DNA of 8,139 nt from Thermodesulfobacteriota bacterium (GTDB lineage Bacteria > Desulfobacterota_D > UBA1144 > Nemesobacterales > UBA2774). The position numbers and the translations under genes were made by a program. The stretch is from the NCBI GenBank assembly GCA_039028315.1, contig JBCCIH010000110.1:1-8139 (forward strand). Direction: 5' to 3'. The notes under the pieces were generated by a model. It was not told where the DNA came from. It searched no databases and was given only the letters and a program-made list of their open reading frames with translations. Positions within the stretch are counted from its first letter, which is position 1. Every line of letters starts with the position of its first letter. Shown piece after piece: positions 1-6,292 of this stretch.

Positions 1-72
1 CCTTCAGATATTCAAGAAAGTATTAACAACACTATTACCTGGTTTAGGGATAACGGATATTTGGAAAAATAG
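1..72 (+). CDS. C-terminal end of a probable NAD-dependent epimerase/dehydratase (partial, 5' end outside window)
   Basis: Frame 1 is open from the window edge to a TAG at 70-72 and gives 23 residues ending in TWFRDNGYLEK. The pattern of an amphipathic helix followed by WFR-NGY is typical of the last residues of extended short-chain dehydrogenases such as dihydroflavonol-4-reductase-like or hopanoid-associated sugar epimerases. That family knowledge is the only basis for the call, because the Rossmann fold and active site lie upstream of the window. The gene ends 41 bases before aroC, and a possible promoter lies in that gap, so it need not share a transcript with aroC. Another protein with a similar helical tail is possible. 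Confidence 0.5.
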   Translation, partial: PSDIQESINNTITWFRDNGYLEK

Positions 73-79
73 CTAAAAT

Positions 80-107
80 TTGCAACGTTTTCCATTTCAT
101 ATAAAAT
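80..107 (+). promoter_or_regulatory. Candidate sigma70-type promoter for aroC
   Basis: TTGCAA at 80-85 and TAAAAT at 102-107 are separated by 16 bases, matching the -35 and -10 consensus at 4 and 5 of 6 positions. A start site about seven bases after the -10 would fall at or next to the aroC ATG at 114. Hexamers of this quality arise by chance in AT-rich DNA, so this is a candidate only. Confidence 0.35.
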
Positions 108-113
108 CTTGCT

Positions 114-1184
114 ATGCCTGGCAACTCATTTGGTACAATTTTTCGCATCACAACCTGGGGCGAGTCCCACGGGCCCGCTGTCGGAGTAGTCTTGGACGGC
201 TGCCCTTCTGGGCTTGAAATAAGTCAAGAAGAAATACAGTTTGAGCTTGATAGAAGACGTCCGGGGCAGAGCAAAATCACCACTCAGAGAAAAGAGCCTG
301 ACACTGTTGAGATACTATCAGGCGTTTTTGAGGGAAAAACGCTTGGCACACCAATATCTCTTATGGTCAGAAACCAGGACGCCATATCTAAATCATACGA
401 AGACATAAAAGACACTTACCGCCCGGGTCATGCCGATTTTACATATGATGAGAAGTACGGCTTTAGAGACCATAGAGGCGGGGGACGATCATCAAATAGA
501 GAAACAGTAGGAAGGGTTGCCGCAGGAGCGATAGCAAAGAAAATTTTAAACCTAAATGGAATTCACACTCATGGTTATGTATCTCAGGTTGGCAATATAA
601 CCGCAAAAAAAATAGACTTTGATCAGATTGAGAAAAACATTATAAGGTGCCCTGATGCAAAAAAAGCCAAAGAAATGATTAAGCTGATCGATCAGGTCAG
701 AAAAGAAGGCGATTCAATCGGTGGAGTGGTTGAAGTAGTAACAACGGGTCTTCCCACTGGTTTGGGGACCCCTGTTTTTCATAAAGTAGACGCGGAGCTT
801 GCGCAGGGCATGATGAGCCTTGGTGGCATAAGAGGGTTTGAGGTAGGGCTCGGTTTTAAAGCTGCTAAGATGAAAGGCTCTAAGGCTAATGATGTAATGC
901 AAAAAAACAAATCCGGTGAGCTAGGGTTTAAGACCAACAATGCGGGCGGTCTATTAGGCGGCATGACAAACGGAGAAGACCTAGTTGTAAGAATTGCCAT
1001 TAAGCCTACATCTTCGATTTCAAAAGTTCAGAAAACAGTAGATAAAGACGGAAACCCAAAAGAGCTTAGGGTTAAGGGCCGCCATGATCCATGTTTGTGC
1101 CCAAGAGCAGTACCTATAGCAGAGGCAATGGTAAACCTTGTGCTGGTAGATCAGCTTTTATTATCCAGAACTACTAGAATTTAA
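114..1184 (+). CDS. aroC: Chorismate synthase
   Basis: Cytoplasmic enzyme of the last common shikimate step. It converts 5-enolpyruvylshikimate-3-phosphate to chorismate, using reduced FMN that is not consumed. All three family signatures are visible: GESHGPAVG at residues 17-25, GGRSSNRETVGRVAAGAIA at 123-141, and RHDPCLCPRAVPIAEAM at 323-339. The two histidines expected at the active site are H19 and H106 (in GHADFTY). At 356 residues it is of normal bacterial length and complete. The ATG start is fixed by homology, since family members begin M-x-GN-(S/T)-x-G. No SD sequence precedes it, and the bases just upstream are pyrimidine- and AT-rich. It ends five bases before the next gene and appears to head a rightward group with the two small genes and perhaps the CDF exporter. 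Confidence 0.97.
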   Translation: MPGNSFGTIFRITTWGESHGPAVGVVLDGCPSGLEISQEEIQFELDRRRPGQSKITTQRKEPDTVEILSGVFEGKTLGTPISLMVRNQDAISKSYEDIKDTYRPGHADFTYDEKYGFRDHRGGGRSSNRETVGRVAAGAIAKKILNLNGIHTHGYVSQVGNITAKKIDFDQIEKNIIRCPDAKKAKEMIKLIDQVRKEGDSIGGVVEVVTTGLPTGLGTPVFHKVDAELAQGMMSLGGIRGFEVGLGFKAAKMKGSKANDVMQKNKSGELGFKTNNAGGLLGGMTNGEDLVVRIAIKPTSSISKVQKTVDKDGNPKELRVKGRHDPCLCPRAVPIAEAMVNLVLVDQLLLSRTTRI

Positions 1185-1189
1185 ACCAT

Positions 1190-1546
1190 ATGGAACAAAG
1201 TAATTTTTCTTGTAAGATTTTTGTGGATGAAGACGAGATTTACTCAGGCAACTTTAGTGAAGTGCCACAAAAGTTCCGAAATCGAATCATAGACGATATC
1301 TCAGAATGGGCGGAATGTTTAGGGAAAAGCGGGACAAATGAACTCTTATATTCTCACTTGATTTGGTATCATGAAAAAGGACTTTACTGTGAGAGTTGTG
1401 AGGGTATGATTGAAGAAGCAAAGATTGACAACTGCACACAGTGCCAAGGCGAGCTCAAAGAGCAATTTGTATATGAGAGAAGCTCGGAGATAGATAAAAT
1501 TCTAACTTGCATAGGAATGATATCACGAATAGAGGTCATTAAATAA
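1190..1546 (+). CDS. Hypothetical protein with a CxxC...CxxC zinc-ribbon-like motif
   Basis: The 118-residue protein is acidic in its first half and rich in aromatic residues around the middle (LIWYHEKGLYCESC). Cysteines C67, C70, C82 and C85 form CxxC-x11-CxxC, the spacing of a small zinc ribbon or rubredoxin-like knuckle. Extra cysteines at 8, 43 and 107 are not in pairs. There is no signal peptide or membrane segment, so it is probably cytosolic. I do not recognise the family. The ATG lies five bases after the aroC stop with no clear SD, so translation probably depends on ribosomes finishing aroC. Metal binding is inferred from cysteine spacing only; the motif may instead be structural. 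Its reality as a gene rests on a clean full-length ORF, the tight operon spacing and the ordered cysteine pattern. Confidence 0.75.
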   Translation: MEQSNFSCKIFVDEDEIYSGNFSEVPQKFRNRIIDDISEWAECLGKSGTNELLYSHLIWYHEKGLYCESCEGMIEEAKIDNCTQCQGELKEQFVYERSSEIDKILTCIGMISRIEVIK

Positions 1547-1572
1547 CTCTATTTTAACCACAGAGGCAAAAG

Positions 1573-1863
1573 ATGAAATTAAATGTAGAAGGGCAAGTAT
1601 TTCCAAAGGTTTGGGAACTGGCTGATAGTGTTGTTAAGCTAAGAGAAGAGAGAAGATCTGTAAATATAGGAGCTGGCACAGTGGGGTTTCCTGTTTACGA
1701 GGTAGAGCTCCCGGAGGAGACTAGAAAAGAAGGCATGTTCTTTATTACTCCCCAAGGAGTAAGGCTATACTACTACCCTGGAGATCAGTACCAAATCGGC
1801 TATCTCATATCTGAGATTGATACTGACCCTATTGCAAAAAGACATTTTGGCGGAACAAACTAA
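1573..1863 (+). CDS. Conserved-looking small hypothetical protein (96 aa)
   Basis: The ATG is preceded by AGAGG at 1562-1566, six bases upstream, which supports this start. The protein opens with a likely helix (residues 12-28, ending in the basic run KLREERR). Alternating hydrophobic and polar segments typical of beta strands follow (GFPVYEVELP, GMFFITPQGVRLYYYPGDQYQIGYLI). A short tail ends in KRHFGGTN. No cysteines, membrane helix or signal peptide are present. I recognise no domain and assign no function. It lies 26 bases after the zinc-ribbon-like gene and 63 bases before the CDF exporter, all on one strand, so it may be co-transcribed with them. Confidence 0.7.
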   Translation: MKLNVEGQVFPKVWELADSVVKLREERRSVNIGAGTVGFPVYEVELPEETRKEGMFFITPQGVRLYYYPGDQYQIGYLISEIDTDPIAKRHFGGTN

Positions 1864-1926
1864 CTCAGGAACACTCGATTCATTTCTACTTGCAAGAAAT
1901 TTTAGGAAGGTATATTTATATCGCAG

Positions 1927-2862
1927 ATGGAAGACCACAATCATACCCACGGACATGGCCATAACCACAGCATAAAATCGTCCAAAGAAAAAAAAGCCTT
2001 AGCCATCGTGCTCGCCTTAACTTTCATTTTTATGATAGTAGAGGCAGTCGCGGGCTTTTATACGGAGAGTCTTGCTCTTCTCTCTGACGCGGGACATATG
2101 CTAACGGACGTGTTTGCAGTGTCTCTCGCTTTTTTTGCGATATGGTTTGCAGAGCGGCCACCAACTTCTACAAAAACGTTCGGGTACTACAGAGCTGAGA
2201 TACTAGCGGCATTCTTTAACAGTCTTCTTCTCTTTGGTATCTCAATTGCAATACTAATTGAGGCTTATAAGAGACTCCTTACTCCAGAAGAAGTAAAGAG
2301 TGTAGAGATGACAATTGTGGCAACAGTCGGGCTTGCAATTAACTTAATAAACGCGTTTATCCTGTATAAACACCAAAGCAGCAATCTAAACATAAAAGGC
2401 GCTTTGTACCATGTGCTAAGTGATGCGCTTGGGTCAGTTGGCGCTATAGTTGCTGGAATCGTAATGATTACTACACAGTGGTATTATGCAGACTCGATAA
2501 TAAGTATCTTGGTATCGCTGTTGATAATTAGAGTCGCCTGGGGTCTGTTTAAGGATTCAAGCCACATTCTTTTAGAAGGCACACCCAAGGGAATGAACTT
2601 ATCAGACGTGCAGGATTGCATATGTGCTCAAAAGGGAGTTATAAGCGTACATGATCTTCACGTTTGGACCCTAACTCAAGGTGTTGAAGCTCTAAGCGCA
2701 CATGTAGTAGTAGAGAATATGGACAACTGTGAGGATATTATTAGCAGTATTAACAAAGAGCTATCCGAAAAGTTTAAGATAACCCATGTCACTCTTCAGC
2801 TGGAAAATGAAAAGCTTGAAGAGGATAACAGTGCTTGTTACGAAACAGATACTACTTCTTAA
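1927..2862 (+). CDS. Cation diffusion facilitator (CDF) family metal exporter, CzcD/ZitB-like
   Basis: Inner-membrane proton antiporter expected to export Zn2+ and perhaps Co2+, Cd2+ or other divalent metals. The 311-residue protein has a His-rich N-terminus (HNHTHGHGHNH at 4-14) and about six hydrophobic helices between roughly residues 23 and 205. The paired intramembrane metal-site motifs are HxxxD in TM2 (H57, D61, within SDAGHMLTD) and HxxxD in TM5 (H162, D166, within HVLSDALGS). The C-terminal cytoplasmic domain carries H242 and H245 (VHDLHVWTL) and H288, the positions used for dimer-interface metal binding in this family. H/D in both helices is the pattern of Zn-preferring members, but true specificity cannot be read from sequence. 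An SD-like AGGAAGG at 1904-1910 is 16 bases from the ATG, unusually far. Its 3' end overlaps the convergent aminotransferase by four bases. Confidence 0.93.
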   Translation: MEDHNHTHGHGHNHSIKSSKEKKALAIVLALTFIFMIVEAVAGFYTESLALLSDAGHMLTDVFAVSLAFFAIWFAERPPTSTKTFGYYRAEILAAFFNSLLLFGISIAILIEAYKRLLTPEEVKSVEMTIVATVGLAINLINAFILYKHQSSNLNIKGALYHVLSDALGSVGAIVAGIVMITTQWYYADSIISILVSLLIIRVAWGLFKDSSHILLEGTPKGMNLSDVQDCICAQKGVISVHDLHVWTLTQGVEALSAHVVVENMDNCEDIISSINKELSEKFKITHVTLQLENEKLEEDNSACYETDTTS

Positions 2863-4001
2863 AGTTCAGTTCCTAAAATCTCAGAGGCTTTTTTAGTAGC
2901 AGCTCCAAAATTAAACTCATAACCAAGCTGATTTAATACACTCTCAATCGCGGCAATCACTGACAGGGTATCAGTCTTATCAATATCCCCAATATGAGAT
3001 ACTCTAAAGATCTTGCCTTTAGCCTGATCCTGCCCGCCTGCTACGGTGATCCCGAACTCATCTCTTAATCCTGCGATTACCTTTGCAGCTCCTATATCGG
3101 GTGGAGCAATGATTGTAGTAAGCGCTGTGCTAGGGGTGTCCTGAACAAATGGCTCAAGACCAATTGCCTTCATGGCCTCTCTTGTCGCTAGAGCAAGTCT
3201 GGCGTGGCGCTTGTGCATGTTCTCACGGCCCTCTTCTCTAAATCTTTTAAGTACAGCGGCAAGACCGATGATAAGTGTTACAGCCGGGGTAAAAGTGGTT
3301 GTATTTTTCTCTGCGTTTTTAAGTGCCGGTTTAAAGTCAAAATAGAATCTTGGCAGATTTGATTCCTCGTAGAACTTCCATGCCTTCTCACTCATAGCTG
3401 CAAAAGAAAGCCCAGGAGGAAGCATAAAGGCCTTCTGAGATCCTCCAACCAAAACATCGACCCCCCACTCGTCAAAAGCGATCTCAAACACGCCGACTCC
3501 TGTAATTCCGTCCACGATGTGAATTACGTCGTCTCTTTTGCTTGTAATCTCGGAGATTTCTTTAATCGGATGCTTTACACCTGTTGAAGTTTCACTTGCC
3601 TGTGTGAGGACAGCATTGATAGAAGGGTCATCCGCAAGCGCTTTTTCAATTACTGCCGGGTCAACTTCCTTACCCCACTCAACCATTATTTCTTCTACCT
3701 CAACGCCGTAACCGCGGCAAATCTTGCCCCACCTCTCTCCAAATTTCCCACTATTAATAACGAGCGCTTTTTTAGTTGTGGAAAGTGTGTTTGATATTGA
3801 TGCCTCCATAGCTCCTGTGCCTGATGCGGAGAGAATAAATACTTCCTGCTTTGTGTTATAGATATATTTTAGCCCCTCTCTGACTTCAGCAAAAATCTCT
3901 TCAAACTCAGCTGTTCTGTGATGGATGATGGGCTTTGCCATCTCGATTAGCACTTCGCTTGGAACTGGCACTGGGCCTGGTGTAAATACGTATTTCTTCA
4001 A
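2859..4001 (-). CDS. Class V PLP-dependent aminotransferase, alanine/serine-glyoxylate (serine-pyruvate) type
   Basis: Fold-type I PLP enzyme of the alanine-glyoxylate/serine-glyoxylate group, 380 residues, complete. Visible marks are: the N-terminal TPGPVPVP; HHRTAEF (27-33), which corresponds to the family HR-x-EF; ASGTGAME (59-66) contacting the cofactor phosphate; D164 in VDGITG, expected to bind the pyridine nitrogen; K190 in GGSQKAFMLPPG as Schiff-base lysine; and R333 in FRVSHIGD for the substrate carboxylate. The amino donor and acceptor are uncertain. Relatives use alanine, serine or ureidoglycine with glyoxylate, some act as phosphoserine aminotransferases, and some are named soluble hydrogenase 42-kDa subunit. 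No serA or glycolate gene is adjacent to settle it. The start is TTG (3999-4001) with AAGGAG eight bases upstream. It stands alone on the minus strand. Confidence 0.92.
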   Translation of the reverse strand: MKKYVFTPGPVPVPSEVLIEMAKPIIHHRTAEFEEIFAEVREGLKYIYNTKQEVFILSASGTGAMEASISNTLSTTKKALVINSGKFGERWGKICRGYGVEVEEIMVEWGKEVDPAVIEKALADDPSINAVLTQASETSTGVKHPIKEISEITSKRDDVIHIVDGITGVGVFEIAFDEWGVDVLVGGSQKAFMLPPGLSFAAMSEKAWKFYEESNLPRFYFDFKPALKNAEKNTTTFTPAVTLIIGLAAVLKRFREEGRENMHKRHARLALATREAMKAIGLEPFVQDTPSTALTTIIAPPDIGAAKVIAGLRDEFGITVAGGQDQAKGKIFRVSHIGDIDKTDTLSVIAAIESVLNQLGYEFNFGAATKKASEILGTEL

Positions 4002-4009
4002 TTTAGATT

Positions 4010-4015
4010 CTCCTT
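4010..4015 (-). promoter_or_regulatory. Shine-Dalgarno sequence deciding the TTG start of the aminotransferase
   Basis: Read on the minus strand this is AAGGAG, eight bases before the TTG codon. It is a near-perfect SD at ideal spacing and is the main reason for accepting a TTG start that encodes MKKYVFTPGP. Confidence 0.75.
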
Positions 4016-4066
4016 CTGTTAACTATCGTTTTTACTCTATCAACTTACCTCTATTTCACATATTTC

Positions 4067-4095
4067 TATAAACCCTCAAAGAGTTATGCTTTCAA
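4067..4095 (-). promoter_or_regulatory. Weak candidate promoter for the aminotransferase
   Basis: On the minus strand TTGAAA (4090-4095) and TTTATA (4067-4072) are 17 bases apart. The -35 is good but the -10 is poor, matching 3 of 6. It would give a leader of about 60 bases. The 245-base spacer 4002-4246 is AT-rich and must hold divergent promoters, so something here is expected; this exact pair is a guess. Confidence 0.25.
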
Positions 4096-4189
4096 TCTAA
4101 AAATAATCTGTAATCTTATTTAATCAGTGAAAATTTGAGGTAGAAATCGTATATGAATCTACCCAAAACTCCGCAATATTCAACCCGGC

Positions 4190-4217
4190 TTGCTTTTGCT
4201 AGGCAAAAATTTATATT
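4190..4217 (+). promoter_or_regulatory. Candidate sigma70-type promoter for prfB
   Basis: TTGCTT at 4190-4195 and TATATT at 4212-4217 are 16 bases apart. The -10 matches consensus at 5 of 6 positions. A start near 4224 would leave a short leader containing the GGAGG at 4234-4238. The position relative to the true prfB start is sensible, but the -35 is only partial. Confidence 0.35.
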
Positions 4218-4233
4218 ACTTAAATCTTTTGCC

Positions 4234-4238
4234 GGAGG
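4234..4238 (+). promoter_or_regulatory. Shine-Dalgarno sequence of prfB
   Basis: GGAGG lies eight bases before the ATG at 4247. Another ATG at 4240-4242 is only one base from this SD and opens the wrong frame, so the SD selects 4247. This places the gene start upstream of the in-frame TGA at 4316-4318. Confidence 0.8.
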
Positions 4239-4246
4239 TATGAGTT

Positions 4247-5345
4247 ATGATAGGAGAGAACAAAGAGCAAATACAGGATTTAAAGAAAAGACTCACAATA
4301 ATTGGAGACTATCTTTGACCTGCCTTCCAAAGAACAAAAACTTAAAGAGCTTGAAGAAATAACCGGAAGCCCTGAGTTCTGGGACGATGCAGATAAGGCC
4401 CAGCAGACACTTAGAGAACAGGCCCAAATAAAAAACAGCGTTGACGAGTGGCAGAGTCTTACACAGGAGCTAGACGATGTGGAGATCCTAGAAGAGCTCT
4501 CACTGGAAGAAGGAGATGAAGCCGCATCGTCAGAGGCTAGCTCAAAACTGATAGAAATTAAAAGCAAAGTTGAGAATCTTGAGTTTAAAAGAATTCTTGG
4601 CGAGCCGGAGGATTCAAATAACGCGATTGTTTCAATAAACGCAGGCGCCGGAGGCACGGAGGCGCAGGACTGGGCCGACATGCTATTAAGAATGTATCTT
4701 AGATATGCCGAGCGTAGCGGCTTTAAAACAGAGATGGTCGAGTATCAGGAAGGCGATGAGGCAGGGCTCAAAAGTGCTACTTTTCTAGTTAACGGTGACT
4801 ACGCATTTGGATATCTAAAGGCCGAAAGCGGTGTACACCGACTAGTAAGAATATCCCCATTTGACTCAAACAAGAGAAGGCACACTTCTTTTGCGTCAGT
4901 TTTTGTTTCCCCTGAGATTGATGACAGCATTGAAGTAGATATTGACGAAAAGGACTTAAGGGTCGACACCTACCGCGCAAGCGGAGCAGGCGGTCAACAT
5001 GTAAACAAAACAGACTCCGCAATACGTATTACACACGGACCTACGGGAATAGTAGTCAGCTGCCAGAATGAGCGCTCACAGCGTCAGAACAGAGAAACAG
5101 CTATGAAAATTTTAAGAGCAAGACTCTATGAATTAGAACGAGAAAAGCAAAAAGAGAAATTAAACGAACTTAACTCAGAGAAAAAAGAGATTGGCTGGGG
5201 CAGTCAAATAAGATCATATGTACTGCATCCCTATAGAATGATAAAGGACCACAGAACAGAGTTTGAGACAGGAAATGTGGACCCTGTTTTAGACGGCGAT
5301 TTAAATGAATTTATTAAGAGTTACCTTGTATATTCAAGCAATTAG
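4247..5345 (+). CDS. prfB: Peptide chain release factor 2 (RF2), made by +1 programmed frameshift
   Basis: RF2 recognises UGA and UAA in the ribosomal A site and triggers peptide release. The gene is read in two frames: 4247-4315 (23 residues, ending IIGDYL), then an in-frame TGA at 4316-4318, then after skipping one base 4317-5345. The fused protein is 365 residues, the same as E. coli RF2. Fused-protein marks are the stop-codon tripeptide SPF at 203-205 and the catalytic GGQ at 248-250 within RASGAGGQHVNKT. A C-terminal IGWGSQIRSYVLHPY segment is typical of the family, and the N-terminal half is an acidic coiled-coil-like helical domain. Residue 244 is Ala, whereas E. coli K-12 has Thr at the equivalent 246. 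The ATG with GGAGG eight bases upstream is preferred to the TTG at 4302, which would drop the first exon-like part. Regulation is by RF2 supply at the frameshift site. nadK follows after 77 bases. Confidence 0.96.
4304..4319 (+). promoter_or_regulatory. RF2 autoregulatory +1 frameshift site
   Basis: The slippery codon CTT (4313-4315) is followed by TGA (4316-4318) and C (4319), the classic CUU UGA C. GGAG at 4304-4307 is an internal SD-like element five bases before CTT. In E. coli the equivalent stimulator is AGGGGG three bases before CTT, so the element here is shorter and set slightly further away. When RF2 is scarce, the ribosome pauses at UGA and slips +1 to read GAC; when it is plentiful, translation stops after 23 residues. 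The mechanism is established for the family, and the site is read directly here. Confidence 0.93.
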
Positions 5346-5349
5346 AATT

Positions 5350-5375
5350 GGGCGCGGTTCTTTGCATACGGGCGC
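5350..5375 (+). repeat. Pair of direct GGGCGC repeats, 20-base period, upstream of nadK
   Basis: GGGCGC occurs at 5350-5355 and again at 5370-5375, exactly 20 bases apart start to start, about two helical turns. The pair flanks a -35-like TTGCAT. It stands out as GC-rich in an AT-leaning region. It could be a binding site for a regulator or chance; only the six-base cores match. Confidence 0.3.
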
Positions 5376-5390
5376 TTGGTGGTATATTAC
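5362..5390 (+). promoter_or_regulatory. Candidate promoter for nadK
   Basis: TTGCAT at 5362-5367 and TATTAC at 5385-5390 are 17 bases apart in the 77-base gap between prfB and nadK. Consensus matches are 3 and 4 of 6. A start near 5397 would give a leader of roughly 25 bases including the SD. nadK may equally be read through from prfB, since no terminator hairpin is seen in the gap. Confidence 0.3.
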
Positions 5391-5422
5391 ATCTTATAGA
5401 GTAGGCCCAGAGGAAAAAGACG

Positions 5423-6292
5423 TTGAAGATAGGAATAGTTGCAAAACCCCATATTCAAGAACCCCTTGAGATCACTACAAAACTAACCAAGTGGCTTGGC
5501 GAGAGGAATGTGTCTGTGTATGTGGAGAAAGATCTTGGGGACAAGATCAATCACGAAAATTCTGTAGACAGAGCTGATATCCCTGCGATCGTAGATGTAA
5601 TTTTAGTCTTTGGCGGCGACGGCACATTTTTGGGCATGGCCAGGCTTGCCTGCAAGCACGGGACCCCTATTTTGGGGATCAACCTTGGCGGGCTTGGATT
5701 TCTGACAGAAGTTACTGTTAACGAGCTATATCCTATGATGGAGAAGATTATTGCCGGCGATTATGAAGTTGAAGAGCGGCAAATGCTCCTAACAACAATA
5801 CACAGAGAAAAAGACACTATTGGAACTTATGAAGTACTAAATGATGTGGTTATCAACAAGGGAGCAGTTGCAAGGATCATTGATCTTGCCATATATATAG
5901 AAGACTCACACGTTACAACATACAGAGCAGACGGCATAATACTTTCTACCCCAACAGGCTCTACCGCGTATTCTCTTTCGGCTGGCGGTCCTATTGTTCA
6001 TCCAAGAATTCCTGTAACAATCATCACACCTATTTGTCCTCATACTCTCACGAACAGGCCACTTGTAGTCTCAAGTGATATGAAGGTTGAAATTAAAGTA
6101 ACTACTCAAGAACCTGACACATACCTCACGCTCGATGGTCAGATAGGGATCAGATTAAACACTGCAGATATCATAGAAGTTGTTAGAACGGATACGAGCG
6201 TAAAACTGATTAAATCACCGTTTAGGGATTTCTTTACGATTCTAAAGACAAAACTTATGTGGGGTGAGCGCTATGGCAAGATCGACGGATGA
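5423..6292 (+). CDS. nadK: NAD kinase (ATP-NAD kinase)
   Basis: Cytosolic enzyme phosphorylating NAD+ at the 2' hydroxyl of its adenosine ribose to give NADP+, using ATP or polyphosphate. The 289-residue protein has the N-terminal KIGIVAKP strand. The kinase motif GGDGT is at 64-68 (D66 the catalytic aspartate in this family), followed by GINLGGLGFLTE (85-96). The NAD-site LND lies at 139-141, the glycine-rich STPTGSTAYSLSAGGPIV at 175-192, and LDGQ at 237-240. Length and motif order are normal. The start is TTG at 5423-5425 with AGAGGA at 5409-5414, eight bases upstream, and the encoded MKIGIVAKP fits family N-termini. The last 20 bases overlap the next gene in another frame, so the two are probably translationally coupled. 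It follows prfB on the same strand. Confidence 0.95.
   Translation: MKIGIVAKPHIQEPLEITTKLTKWLGERNVSVYVEKDLGDKINHENSVDRADIPAIVDVILVFGGDGTFLGMARLACKHGTPILGINLGGLGFLTEVTVNELYPMMEKIIAGDYEVEERQMLLTTIHREKDTIGTYEVLNDVVINKGAVARIIDLAIYIEDSHVTTYRADGIILSTPTGSTAYSLSAGGPIVHPRIPVTIITPICPHTLTNRPLVVSSDMKVEIKVTTQEPDTYLTLDGQIGIRLNTADIIEVVRTDTSVKLIKSPFRDFFTILKTKLMWGERYGKIDG

Noticed and set aside
779..1000. Minus-strand ORFs opposite aroC (also 714-902), prfB (4789-5022) and glyA (7799-8005)
   Set aside because: They are antisense shadows of well-supported genes, with no SD or recognisable protein motif.
1765..1968. Minus-strand 67-codon ORF and an open plus-strand +1 frame across 1802-1926
   Set aside because: Both overlap the 96-residue gene and the exporter start. 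The plus-strand frame is a possible frameshift extension of the 96-residue protein, but it has no slippery site or homology that I can recognise.
4302..4304. TTG as the start of prfB
   Set aside because: It lies inside the frameshift element, lacks a properly placed SD, and would remove 23 residues that fit RF2. The ATG at 4247 with GGAGG and CTT TGA C explains the region fully.
4153..4362. A 69-codon plus-strand ORF across the prfB start and frameshift region
   Set aside because: It is out of frame with both parts of prfB, has no SD at its start, overlaps the likely prfB promoter and SD, and its product has no recognisable features.
4280..4681. 133-codon minus-strand ORF opposite prfB
   Set aside because: It is a serine-rich shadow of the acidic helical coding sequence of prfB on the other strand.
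5348..5367. Sigma54-like promoter (TTGG...TTTGC) before nadK
   Set aside because: The GG and GC elements are separated by 11 bases rather than the strict 10, so the canonical -24/-12 geometry is not met.
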